A stretch of 60,000 nt of DNA. It comes from Chrysomallon squamiferum. Taxonomy: Eukaryota > Mollusca > Gastropoda > Neomphalida > Peltospiridae. The position numbers were made by a program, and so were the translations under genes. Positions 1-10,270 of this stretch are shown piece after piece. The DNA is taken from NCBI GenBank assembly GCA_012295275.1, contig CM022672.1, forward strand, positions 1,173,943 through 1,233,942, given 5' to 3'. Under the pieces are notes generated by a model. It saw only the letters and a program-made list of their open reading frames with translations, searched no databases and was not told where the DNA came from. Numbering within the stretch: position 1 is the first letter of the stretch; the number at the start of each line of letters is the position of its first letter.

Positions 1-257
1 GTTAATTATCAGTTTAGTGTGTCATACTAACACTGATGCAGAATGCATTAACATGACGCTACAGACGATGACGTCTATAATTATGTTCACTCAGAAATTG
101 CTTGTCTCGACCGTAACGTCGGCTTTAGACTGCTTCTGTTTCCATGACAGAATAATTAACTTTAGGCGGGAAGAAAGAAAAGGAAAGAAAACGAAATAGA
201 CAGAATTAAGACGACGGAGAAGGACAGGGCGAGGGAGAGAATGCATGAGTGATTGAG

Positions 258-259
<2 letters not shown>

Positions 260-347
<88 letters not shown>
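260..347 (+). repeat. (GA)n microsatellite
   Basis: Nearly pure GA dinucleotide repeat of about 44 units. It is the left half of an inverted pair: a longer CT tract begins 165 bp downstream, so the two can pair as a long stem. The flanking 1-259 and 348-512 are AT-rich with no feature I recognise. Confidence 0.97.
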
Positions 348-351
<4 letters not shown>

Positions 352-508
352 CAACTGGATTTCGTGTGTCCTTATGGTTACAAAGCTGTGAAAGAAAATA
401 TAGATAGACGGAAAGACTGATGGATGGATATAGAGATAGTCATATATATATACACACATACATACATTTACTGTAATAATAACTAAAAGACACGTATCAG
501 TCACTGAA

Positions 509-706
<198 letters not shown>

Positions 707-861
707 GATAACACTTTATGAAATTAGAGCACCAGTTCGATTCAACACATAATTTTATACTAAAATCAACCACAAAGATCATCATATGAATACCACAACA
801 GCAGTATTAAACAATATTATTTTTACCTCTGTTTTCATAATTACATTTTACAGAATACAAA

Positions 862-1179
862 GCTCGGATGTTGCAAACCCGTAGAATCATCGTCTGGTGG
901 CTAAAACAGGTTCGGCTGGATGAAATGGTAAATCAGCGAGAGTGTGCTGAAAATGAAGGCATCGAAATACCCGGATGTTTCAAACGACGATAAAGTATAT
1001 CAAATAAGCAGATATTATTGGATGATCTTGCGGCTGTGCTAAAACTGGATGTTCCAAGCCAAGCCAAATACGTCGTCCATTAAAAATGTATCCCTATATT
1101 TTTTTCATGCCTGTGTAAAAACCGGATATCCCAAGCTTTGACAATGCATATTCTAGTGAAAATACATTATTGTTATTGA

Positions 1180-1226
<47 letters not shown>

Positions 1227-1400
1227 TTTTTTGGCGTCTCCCGGCCAGCCAATGGGTAGTCTGCTCAGCTGATCTTATTGTTTCTAGCGGCTGTGTAAAA
1301 ACTGGACTTGAAAACGTCTCCTAACAAGAAACAGTTTGGAGCGAGTGATATGATAAACTAGGAGAGTGTACTCAAAACAAAGGCCGAGTCGGCTTAATTC
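862..1400 (+). repeat. degenerate interspersed repeat, about 75-bp period
   Basis: The core word CGGATGTTYCAARC recurs in diverged form at about 865, 972, 1046 and 1123 (spacing 107, 74 and 77 bp). A second word, GGCTGTGTAAAAACTGGA, recurs in variants at about 1032, 1109 and 1287. In addition, 905-960 and 1329-1384 align without gaps over 56 bp at roughly 70% identity. This points to an old tandemly built repeat. I do not recognise the family, and no coding frame survives. Confidence 0.5.
1181..1224 (+). repeat. (ATT)n microsatellite
   Basis: About 14 ATT units. They interrupt the degenerate repeat block on either side. Confidence 0.95.
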
Positions 1401-1696
1401 AATTAGACAACTAGTAGCTGTTGAACACGCTTCATTCTTCTCCTTTGTCTCAGCTCGGAGGGACTTGGGGACGTGTACGGCAACGTCCCCGGTGTCATTT
1501 AGAGCTAATTCGATTTGCTCATTCCATGCAGAGCTGAACTAATCACTCGCAAACTCGCTTGGGGGATAGACATTTACGCTGACAATCAAATTCAATTACG
1601 ATATGTTGTCTGAATTATTATTATTATTAATATTTTTTATATTATCTTGGATGCTTTTTTTAACATTTAGAAGTAAAAACAAGTGTAAATGGTATA
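1401..1696. other. unannotated unique sequence
   Basis: Moderate-GC start (a GGGGACGTGTACGGCAACGTCCCC-like inverted pair, GGGGACGT...ACGTCCCC, near 1468-1491), then AT-rich DNA. No ORF, RNA gene or repeat family is recognised. Confidence 0.4.
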
Positions 1697-1731
1697 TAAT
1701 AATGATGATGATGATAATAATGATGATGATG

Positions 1732-1773
<42 letters not shown>
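1697..1773 (+). repeat. (ATG)/(ATA)n microsatellite
   Basis: Mixed ATG and ATA/AAT trinucleotides that run directly into the left terminal inverted repeat of the element beginning at about 1774. Confidence 0.95.
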
Positions 1774-1777
1774 GGGG

Positions 1778-1800
1778 AAACTGGGGACGGATGAGCCATT
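1778..1800 (+). repeat. left terminal inverted repeat
   Basis: Matches the reverse complement of 2912-2934 with three transition differences. It is preceded by GGGG directly after the microsatellite. Confidence 0.65.
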
Positions 1801-2221
1801 TTTGAGTTATTTGGCCATTTCACCCAAACCTTGATAGCTGCTGATAGAAAAACTTTTGATGCTTATAGAGGAATTATTGCTCTCAATTACAACATAGAGT
1901 TTGATAGCTGTCTTCGACAACATCGTTATGGGAGACACTAATGTAAAAGGGCCGTGATTGCTCATCGGACCCCAGGGTGAGGGACCAGTGAGCCACCCAT
2001 TTGAATCCCCTAGGGCCATGATCTCGAAAGAGAAACTAGCTCGAAACAATACACATGTAAAAAAAAAAAAAAATTCTGTTTTATTTCCCGTCATAAATTT
2101 CATTTGAGATGCACATGCTGTAATAAACTTAGTGGAAAATTACATTTTCAACACACTGACTTCAGTCTAGGACATACTGACTCAGTCTCCATGGTTTCAG
2201 TGTAGTTTCAAGAGTCCTAAA

Positions 2222-2565
2222 CTAATGCTGAATCATTCTGAACACTGAACCCATCAAAACTGACACCTTTTGTCTTTTGGTAGTTGGCACAACAAGTTCA
2301 GGAAGTACACCCAAAATCAAATCTGCCTCAGCTGAGTTTATTTCTTCCTGGACAGGCTCAGTGAATGCACGTGACATAGTGAGTCTGGGAAATTTTCTCA
2401 GAAAGTGGACTTCATAGTCCCTATCGTCATTTTTTGGTTGTGTCATTACACCGATGCAGTGAACAATGCTGTTCATTAGCTCTGCTGAGAAACGATCTTC
2501 CGTTCTTTCTTTTTAGGTTTTCTTTTTGTACCAGACACAGCACTCTTGTCAGTCCTGAAGAAAAG
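2222..2565 (-). pseudogene. C-terminal remnant of a pogo/Jerky-type transposon protein
   Basis: The minus-strand frame ending at 2222 encodes about 84 residues from 2476. It contains the pattern DYEVHFLRK, then an acidic stretch and a proline-bearing LGVLPELVVP segment, and ends near a basic TTKRQK and FRM. From memory this layout (a strand, then V-x-F-L-R-K, then Leu-Pro and a basic end) is the small C-terminal domain that follows the DDE region in many invertebrate pogo/Jerky-like transposon proteins. Upstream, a different frame encodes a basic SGTKRKPKKK stretch behind a splice-acceptor-like TTTTCTTCAG near 2553-2562, then stops where the MNSIV frame opens. That implies a frameshift between the two. 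There is no DDE core, so it is non-functional. The family call is inferred, not searched. Confidence 0.45.
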
Positions 2566-2911
2566 TAATGCCAGTAATTAATTATCTATCAAATAATATT
2601 GATTGTATAGCTATATATTCCTCTGAAATGCAGTGGGATCATTTAGTTAGCCCAGTGTACCAGAGAACCAGATGGCGTATCGACTAAAACTGTATTTAGA
2701 AGTCAAAATAAATTACAAACAAAAAAACACAAACCTTTACAGGATATTTGAAATAACTATTATCACCTCAATATTAAACTGTAACCAAAACACACACATA
2801 AAAGCTCTCTAAACAATATGGGTGCAGGTCACAAGTATAGTAGTTGCATTAATGGTGGAGAGGTGTCACTACCATTTTGAGTCAGGAGTTTATGTGTGGC
2901 TCAAAGGTTCC

Positions 2912-2934
2912 CATGGTTCATCTATCCCCAGTTT
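2912..2934 (-). repeat. right terminal inverted repeat
   Basis: Reverse-complement partner of 1778-1800. It is followed immediately by an AAT/AAAT microsatellite. Confidence 0.65.
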
Positions 2935-2936
2935 AA

Positions 2937-2979
2937 ATAATAATAATAATAATAAAAAAAAAAATAAAATAAATAAATA

Positions 2980-3045
<66 letters not shown>

Positions 3046-3080
3046 TATTATTATTATTATTATAATTATTATAATTATAA
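2937..3080 (+). repeat. (AAT)n/(ATT)n microsatellite
   Basis: AAT units with an A-rich interruption, switching to ATT at about 3043, so the right part is self-complementary. Confidence 0.95.
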
Positions 3081-3277
3081 CAATGATGATGACAATAAAT
3101 AAAACTTGATAAAATGATAAAGAAAAAAATGAACTCGGTAATGTCACTTATGATAATTATTTAACTTCAGAAATAAAACATTTTTCTATTTGTCATGTTG
3201 TTTTTACACCTGCTCGCGTTTTTGTAATAAAAAATTAAAAAAGAAAAAAGAAAAGCTATTAGTATGGCAAATTTAAT

Positions 3278-3283
<6 letters not shown>

Positions 3284-3323
<40 letters not shown>

Positions 3324-3656
3324 TGTTTGTGTTTGTGTTTGTGTGTGTATGTGTGTATGTGTTTTTGTGTGTGTGTATATGTTTGTATGTGTGTGTGTAT
3401 GTCTGTGTGTGTTTGTATGTGTTTGTGTGTATGTGTGTGTAGTTGTGTGTATGTGTGTGTATTTGTGTGTATGTGTGTGTGATATTGTGTGTTGATGTGT
3501 GTGTGTATGTGAGTGTGTTTGTATATGTGTGTGTATGTGTGTTTGTATATGTGTGTGTATGTGTGTGTGTGTGTATGTGTACGTGTGTGTATGTCTAGCT
3601 GTATTTGTGTTCATGTGTGTGTGTATTTGTATGTGTGTGTGTGTGTTTGTGTGTGC
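3284..3656 (+). repeat. (GT)n microsatellite, degenerate
   Basis: A pure GT start (3284-3320) grades into GT interrupted by GTTT, GTAT and GTCT over about 370 bp. The Cys-Val and His-Thr reading frames here are repeat artefacts. Confidence 0.95.
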
Positions 3657-4011
3657 GTGATTAGATTTAGGCTTGTTGTTTCTACATAGCTTATCTACAT
3701 GTGTTTATTCATTATCTTAATTTTATGAGTAATTGTTCAACTCATTGTATTATTTATTAAGTTTTTTTATAATTATTTTTTATTTATTTATTTATGTTTG
3801 TTGTCGTTGTTGTTGTCTATTTTAATTAATAAATTGATTTGATTTGAATTATGTAAATAATAGTTTTTGTTTCCTGTTTTTCTCTGAATGATGTACATCA
3901 ATTGGAAATGTAATACAATTTAAGCAGTATGTTCGCATGTGTGTGTGTGTGTGTGTATGTGTGTGTGTGTACATATATGTAAGAATATAAAGAGAAAAAA
4001 GGAAAAAAGAG
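3657..4011. other. AT-rich spacer with a short (GT)n
   Basis: TTTA- and TTG-rich low-complexity DNA. A short GT tract sits at about 3938-3971. Nothing else is seen. Confidence 0.5.
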
Positions 4012-4410
4012 AGAAGTGTAGTTTGGCGGAAATGTTACTAAAATTTAATATCTGTGAATCTATGGAGTGATCGGAACGTTAATAATTTTGACGTCTAATG
4101 GACGTTTAAATCGTTTTTAGTCATTTCAGTTTTATCATATTTACGAAGTAAAAAAGAATCGATATGAAAATTTAAAATCCAGCATGCTTTTTTTTCAACC
4201 TATCTCATTTTTTTTCAATTTTTTATTTTGGCAATTTATTTATATGGAAATCGGGTCGTAACACATTTAATTTTTTTTTTTTTTGGAAACTGGAAAAGAA
4301 GTACAGTTTTGCGGAAATGCCACCAAAATTTAATGTGAGTGGAACCTTCTGTAATTTTTATTTCATCTAATGGAAGTTTACGCTGATTTCAGTTATTTAT
4401 AGAACTGATC
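4012..4410 (+). repeat. two diverged copies of a roughly 110-bp unit
   Basis: The segment near 4013-4135 and the segment near 4298-4405 share, in order: a GAAGTRYAGTTT-like start, GCGGAAATG (4026 and 4311), a CAAAATTTAAT/TAAAATTTAAT block, TCTAATGGA (4094 and 4366), and a TTTCAGTT end. The offset is 285 bp falling to 272 bp, so indels separate them. The intervening DNA is T-rich. The family is unknown. Confidence 0.5.
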
Positions 4411-5269
4411 TCTAGCTTCATTATAACAAGTCTATTTTAACAAATCTCTAAGTCATGTAATTTTGAATTTACTTTTTTAGTGTATTTGTTTCTGTAAAAG
4501 TCACAGAAATAAAAACCGATATCAGCGATAAAATTAAGGGCGTTTGGAAAATAAAACATGAAAACTGATAAAGAAATATCGGCTTAAAAATGAACGCAGA
4601 CAGAACAATAAACATGAAATCTGGAAATAAAACAATAAAAACAGACACATGGATACGAGTACACACTTACAGAGGAAACGGCTGGTGTCCTCTTTCATCA
4701 TCAGTGTTGTTTTTTCTTGCACACACAGATCTAATAATCATCTTTCTGTTTTTACATAAATATTTATATTTGAAAATACAGCTGTCAAAGCGTAGGCAGT
4801 ACTCAGTCTTTTGATTACGCCATAGATTCACAAAATGTATTTTACAAATCGCCAGCTTCTTTCTTTTTTATCGGTAAATTTTTGGCTAAAGGGATTGCGT
4901 TAAAAACTTCGTTTTAAAATTAAGTGTTATGACGACAAGCCAGTGTTTATTAAGCAGTAGAACAAATTTTAATTGTGCCATTTAAGCTATCTTCCGTTCC
5001 AGCAAGAACTCTACCGTTAAACGACCGAAGGAGACATGTAAAATATCTTTATCATTATTAATAAAAAGAAAATGTTTCTCGTGGAGTTCCACTTACTTTT
5101 ATTTTCATTAAATAAAGAAATCACGCTTGACATTTAGTAATATTTAATATTAAAATGTATTTAAGTATTTTTAAAACATATTTTATTATACAATGTTTAT
5201 CTATTTACAGGTCTTAATTAAAATTTAAAAAAAGGCATTGTATCTGTCAGTGATACCTACATTTGTGAA
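4411..5269. other. AT-rich unique sequence
   Basis: No coding frame above chance, and no RNA gene, SINE or long repeat recognised. Confidence 0.4.
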
Positions 5270-5760
5270 AACAGAGTACAGAACTGATTCAAGTGCGAAC
5301 TCTGTAGTGAAATTAAGCAGCCAGGTCATCACTCAGTAACTGTGGTCACGTCACAGGATGACCAGTACTTGTTTAGACGACTCTGGCCCAGTTAATTATC
5401 TCCCGAGAAAGACCAGACTGTCAGCTGCAGTGGACAGTTATGTCTGGTCAAGAGAGAGAAAGACGTCGATGACGTTACGCTGTCGATTAAGGTTAACGGG
5501 ACATCATTGCGCTCAAATTAATGATGTCACAGTAGCCGCTGTCGAGCAATAGGATTCTCTCTAGAGAAATTTCAACTGATGGATTCGGAGAGGAACTATT
5601 TTTGTTTTAGCCTCGTGCCAGCCCGCAGCCTGAGGCTGTTGTTACGTGAAGAGTTCTCCAAGTGAAGCGTATTCCAGAATGATCACCCGTAGCTTACTTG
5701 TACGACTGAATCACGTGACTTGATTCAGTAGATTCTGTTGGATTATCAGTTTAGTTGATC
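5270..5760. promoter_or_regulatory. higher-complexity island with CRE-like and E-box words
   Basis: About 490 bp that is less AT-rich than its surroundings. It contains several TGACG-type half sites (GTCACGTCAC near 5345, GATGACGTTACG near 5466, TGATGTCAC near 5521). At 5706-5728 there is an inverted repeat CTGAATCA...TGATTCAG enclosing CACGTGAC, an E-box of the type bound by USF/MITF/TFE factors. A 64-codon ORF (5358-5552) shows no recognisable domain. Reading this as a regulatory element is inference. Confidence 0.2.
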
Positions 5761-5904
5761 TATTTATAGGTTATACAAATGTCGTTGCGTAAGTAATTAT
5801 AGAAACTATGGTGATGGAATGATGACTGTTTGTATGACAGATAATTAAAATCAGAGTCTTAACCAGTTTTACTGTTATTTTTTACTTTAAGAAAACTATA
5901 TTTT

Positions 5905-5962
5905 GGAAGGTTTTTCCGAGATTCGAACCTCAAACAGAAACCTTTACTAGCACTGTCAGTGT

Positions 5963-5965
<3 letters not shown>
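5905..5965 (-). mobile_element. tRNA-like B-box, possible SINE head fragment
   Basis: On the minus strand AGGTTCGAATCTCGG (about 5916-5930) is a near-perfect pol III B-box. Only about 35 bp of non-repeat sequence precedes it before the CA/GT field, so the A-box half is missing or overwritten. A fragment of a tRNA-derived SINE is more likely than a tRNA gene, because no cloverleaf can be assembled. Confidence 0.35.
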
Positions 5966-6001
<36 letters not shown>

Positions 6002-6290
6002 CACACACACACACACACATACACACACACATACACACACACATACTTACACACTCATACCCCCAGCACACATACACATAGATATACACACAAATACACA
6101 TACACACACAGAGACACAGACACACACTCACACACGCATACACACATATACACACAGACACACACACACAGACACTCACACACACATACCCCAACACACA
6201 TACACGTAGATATACACACACATACACATATACATCCACACACGGACACACAGATACACACACATACACTCACACAGACATACACATGTT
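5966..6290 (+). repeat. (CA)n microsatellite, degenerate
   Basis: A pure CA block is followed by CA interrupted with CATA, CAGA and CCCC. An internal higher-order repetition is visible: a segment around ATACCCCAGCACACATACAC (near 6058) recurs near 6187. Confidence 0.95.
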
Positions 6291-6332
6291 TTTAATATAT
6301 GAATGGGAAATATTAAGAAGTTATAAATTTTG

Positions 6333-6425
6333 TTAAATCTTGAAAAATAATAATAATAAAAAGGAAATTGTCGAATTTGATTAAATCTGGAAAAAATAAT
6401 AATAATAAAAAGGAAATTGTCGAAT
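6333..6425 (+). repeat. recent 48/49-bp tandem duplication
   Basis: Two almost identical copies, each running TTAAATCT, then (AAT)4-like DNA, then AAAAAGGAAATTGTCGAAT. They differ mainly by a one-base indel. Confidence 0.85.
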
Positions 6426-6540
6426 AAAAAAATAAAAATAATAACAATAAAAAAAATTCACTGTACTGAACAGAGTTACTCTGGCACTTTTTCAGAAGCC
6501 GTTAATTTACCGATTTCCGTAGAAATGATATTAATTCAAA

Positions 6541-6930
6541 ATGACCCAATTCACTCTTTCAAGATTACGTTTAATGTTGGATGACAGTAAAAGTAGTTAT
6601 ATTCAATTTTTCTTAATGAGAAAGATAGCGAGCCAGGGAGATAAAACAATTCCAAAATGTCACCATTATTTTAATAAAATAAAACAGCATGGTGCATTTA
6701 AATCACGCCCTTATTCAATTACGTCACTTTAACATAAGCCAGGTCAAAGAAATCAATTCCTACAGTTTGTCAAGAATATTCGTAGAGCTTGTTTTGAGAC
6801 TGGAATACAGTCACTGATTAGTTTTCTCTGTCATCAGCCATTGGAGGACAAACATTTGGCAATTCTGACTTTGAGTCTTCACATGAAGCCCTCAACATTT
6901 TCCTCATTAAAAGAAAGGCGTCGTTTATAA
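6541..6930 (+). pseudogene. interrupted ORF, very weak helix-turn-helix resemblance
   Basis: One frame stays open for 129 codons except for a TAA at 6730. The first part contains YFNKIKQHGAFKSRP. The second runs HKPGQRNQFLQFVKNIRR and ends KERRRL before TAA at 6928. The K-x-x-x-G-x-x-x-x-RP pattern loosely recalls the linker after the DNA-binding domain of Tc1-like transposases, but no catalytic region follows. In DNA this AT-rich a frame of this length with one stop can occur by chance, so the call is tentative. Confidence 0.15.
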
Positions 6931-8739
6931 TTAGTCTCTTTCCTACAACCTAGACAGACTTTCCTTGGCAAATTTCTCTAGAGAAGTCTTGCTTGAACTC
7001 GTGCCAGTTATACTCATAAACAGTTCTCTGGTGGAAAAATTCAAGAAGTTACTATATCAAACATACTTGATGAGGCAATTTTTAGATTCTAAAACACAGA
7101 CAGACACTCAGAATTATATTCGATGGGTCACATTATAGTTTTTGTTTTTTTTATCACATATCCTCTGACACTCACTATAACGGGATAGAGACTGAAGGGC
7201 AACTGAAGGGGATGGATCTCTAATCTATCGCCTCTGAGTTTACCAGCTCTTTACTCTCAGGAACCAGTAACAACTGACTCTTTTCATTTGTCTTAACTTC
7301 CTTTATCGAAAATATCATCCAGTTTTGAGATATCTCGCATCAAACTCTCGAGTCCTTTTTTTTTCTTTTTTATTTACCATTCTATACAGCAAACAGCGAC
7401 ATTTGTTCATTTCACGTTTTAGAACACGTCAAACAAGCACATTATCTCGATAATCACTTCTTTTTTCTTAAGTATATTTTAAATTTTCGTCTGCTGTATT
7501 GTGAAAGTCGTTTATATTTTTATAATTCTCTCTTTCTGTTTCTAAATACGAAGGTATGTACATTTGTAGAAATCTATATTCTTATGAAACTTTGTAAGTG
7601 TGATGTGGTATGGTGTTGCATGGTTCGTGTGTGTTTGTGAGTGATTTAAAAAATGTTCTAAGAATATTTAGATTGAACAACAATCAAACTGGATTAACAG
7701 ACGATATAAATTCTGCTTTCAAAGACTTCCTTTTGGCACAAGTTAATTAACATGCTTTTTGAATTTATGATTTTAACTTACGTATTGCAATAATAATAAT
7801 ACTGACAATCGGACCAGTGTCCTTGATACGTCATTTTTACAATGGACGATAATGCGTTATAGATTCTTTGACTCATTGAAAGTACCTTATAAGACACAGC
7901 AACAATGAACGTTAAAAGTAATTGTATTGTACCATTTGTCAGTTCAGTGAAAATGAAAGCATCAGTAATTATATAACTGACCAAACGAGCGATGAACTTC
8001 ACTGTTAAAAAAATAAATAAAAATAAAACAAAATTCATCGTTCACGTAATCAGGTACTCGTGGGAATTTTGACTTTAATGAAAAATGACTCGAACGCCTC
8101 CGCATTGAAACTACAATATGTAGAACTAGCATAATGCAACGCCGTGGTGCCGAAACGAGGCTGATGTTCTGTTTTAATTTACTCCCACTTTGGTGCGTGT
8201 TGGTTGGTCGTATTAAACAAAATAAGTAAGTAAAAATAAAAATAATAAAAAATAAAATAAAATAAAATGATTAAAAACAGTAAAAATAGACAATAAAATA
8301 AAACAGAAAATTAAACGAATAAAAAAACGACGTTGTAAATTTTGAATGATAAATGTCGTTCTCTCATTCCATTTGTCTTCTAATCATTTATTTATATTTT
8401 TGTGTAGGAAAGCAGTGACAATATATCCTTTTTAAATAAATAATTTATTTTGTAATTATTTTCACATACAAACCTTTTCATAAAAAGCGATGGTGAACGG
8501 ACTAACATTTTATGATTTGGTTCTCTTTATATCTGGAAATATAATACTCAGCATGCGTCAACCAAGACACAATTTGGACACGTGCTTGTGTGTCAGATGA
8601 TGCATTTTTCACTCTCAGACACTGCGCGGGTGATTAATAGCTTTGGTTTAGAAGACGTCTCACGTTAAATTTAGAATCAATAGAATCTCGAGGAAAAATT
8701 ATCAGTTTTTATTTATTTTTCGTTACAGAATTTATCTGT
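6931..8739. other. AT-rich unique sequence
   Basis: Includes an A-rich AAAT stretch at about 8225-8340. An 86-codon minus-strand ORF (7778-8038) has hydrophobic content but no recognisable domain. No other feature is seen. Confidence 0.4.
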
Positions 8740-8888
8740 GTGTATCTGTCTGCCTGTCTGTCTGTCTACCTATCTAACTCCTTCGTACATATCTGTCTAT
8801 CATCTATCTATCCATCCAACTATCTGTCACTCCTTCATCCGTCCGTCCGTCCTTCCATCCATCCATCCATGCATCTATCTATATCTCT
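8740..8888 (+). repeat. degenerate CTGT/ATCT tetranucleotide field
   Basis: Runs of CTGT, CTAT, ATCC and GTCC in succession, giving Leu/Ser/Pro-rich artefact frames. Confidence 0.85.
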
Positions 8889-8964
8889 TTTTTTCTTCTG
8901 TTTTTTCCGAAGCTTAAATTGTAAATAAATCGATGTAATAAGAACAAAAGAACATATGCACACA

Positions 8965-9081
<117 letters not shown>

Positions 9082-9261
9082 CATTATATTTTTGTGTTTG
9101 TTTCTTGTTTTTTTTTTTTTTCCTTATCTTCATTCATTCATTCGTGGTAATGAAAAAACTGTCATAAAACACATTTTCAGTTTGTGCAAGCTGGGCCTTA
9201 CACATCCAATTTAATTTTTAATAAAGTAATTTTTCTTACAGGAATTAAAAGAGTTACATTC

Positions 9262-9546
9262 TCCCGGTTCGCTATGTAGGGCTGACGTGTAACTGGCAGA
9301 ACGCAGGATCAATCCTTCTTGGGCGCCTGTTGAATTATTTATAAAATGCCAAATTATGGTTTTTCTACTTATAGGAAGGCGCATATAAACGACCTCTTAT
9401 TGCTAATCGAAAATGCTTGCCCATTCTATGGTGGTAGTGAGCTTCTTATTGTTTTAAGGTTTTCACCATTACGTACAAAGCCAAGAAACCGGAGATCAAA
9501 AATGTGTTGAGTGCATTGTTAAATAACAGATTTCTTCCTTACTTTC
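9262..9546 (+). mobile_element. tRNA-derived SINE of molluscan type, near full length
   Basis: The head has an A-box-like region (about 9266-9285) and a B-box GGATCAATCC (9306-9315). The body carries TATGGTTTTTCTACTTATAG, then GGAAGGCGCATATAAACGAC and TTGCTAATCGAAAATG (9374-9415). The 3' part has AATGTGTTGAGTGC (9501-9514) and a GTTAAATAACAGATTTCTTCC tail (9518-9538) before the T/C-rich end. These words match, with substitutions, a SINE consensus I know from mollusc genomes (a conserved GTGCATATAAAAGATC core and a GTCGTTAAATAAAACATTTC tail). Many substitutions imply an old copy. Family name not assigned. Confidence 0.7.
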
Positions 9547-9890
9547 CAATGAGCCTCATCACAACCTGAAACAGCTGATTAAAATCTCAGTGATCCTGCT
9601 ACATACATCACGCGTTACCTGTTTTGTGAAAATTTTATTAAAGTAACTGTCATCCATAGCATTAGGCAGTAGACTGGAACTAATGCGATTGAAGCACATA
9701 ATATCTTAAGAAGTGTAACACACCGACGAAAACCCGACACAGCCAAAAAGAGTTGTTAATCAAAGAACTGCTCCCCTCCCCGTATTTGAATCGTGTCAAA
9801 CTGTCTCCTTGAAATTTCTTGTGTAACTTGGCATTAATTTCCTCTCACTCACGGATATTGTTGTACAATTTTTTTTTCTCTCTCTCTCTC
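9547..9890. other. unique sequence
   Basis: No ORF or repeat family recognised. A short (TC) run sits at about 9878-9892. Confidence 0.4.
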
Positions 9891-10270
9891 ACTCTTCGTA
9901 GAACATTGGCTCACTAGGAGCTCCGAATGGAAGAGAAGAGTCGACACTTTGCGCTACTTCCTGAGGGTGACCTCCGGTATCGATCGTTTCGGCTCCTTAT
10001 TGAATATGTGTTAAATCACGACTGACGAGTTCTGGAGGAAGGGTCGCCCGTCAATACGCGACCAATCCAGCGTGGATTGGAGTAGCGCCCCGCTTAGAGA
10101 GCGCTAGACTTTTAGCGTAGTCGCCTATGACAGTGTTACTTCACACTCGTTAACGTCAACGTCGTCGTCGTAGTGCTGGTTATTGTTGTTTGTACATGAC
10201 ATCTACAGCTACGTCGTTGTCTTCGTAGACTGCATCTCGCAGCCACGTCGTTGCCAGTGGAACGTTTAGT
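9891..10270. promoter_or_regulatory. GC-richer island with CCAAT hairpin
   Basis: About 380 bp, distinctly less AT-rich. At 10062-10080 CCAATCCA, a 3-nt loop GCG and TGGATTGG form a perfect 8-bp hairpin that presents a CCAAT word on each strand. It is followed by AGCGCCCC...GAGAGCGCT. CGTCGT repeats lie at about 10155-10170. No ORF is convincing. A promoter reading is speculation. Confidence 0.2.

Larger units (their letters stand above)
1774..2936. mobile_element. truncated DNA transposon with terminal inverted repeats
   Basis: The left end reads AAACTGGGGACGGATGAGCC from 1778. The reverse complement of the right end reads AAACTGGGGATAGATGAACC from 2934 inward. The ends differ by three transitions over 22 bp. 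The interior is about 1.16 kb and carries the tail of a transposon-type protein on the minus strand but no catalytic domain, so this is an internally deleted, non-autonomous copy. It lies between AAT-type microsatellites on both sides. A TA target duplication is possible on the left, but the right edge is blurred by the repeat. The superfamily is inferred as pogo/Jerky-like (Tc1-mariner clade) from the protein remnant only. Confidence 0.6.

Noticed and set aside
3264-3614. Cys-Val-rich and His-Thr-rich ORFs
   Set aside because: They arise from (GT)n/(CA)n repeats, as do those at 5859-6285, 38804-39138, 49752-50081 and 55041-55292.
5905-5965. True tRNA gene on the minus strand
   Set aside because: Only the B-box half is present. 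The A-box and the acceptor stem cannot be built because the CA repeat begins there.
8100-8225. SINE ending in GGTCGTATTAAACAAAATA
   Set aside because: The tail-like word is suggestive, but I could not find a B-box or core word upstream.
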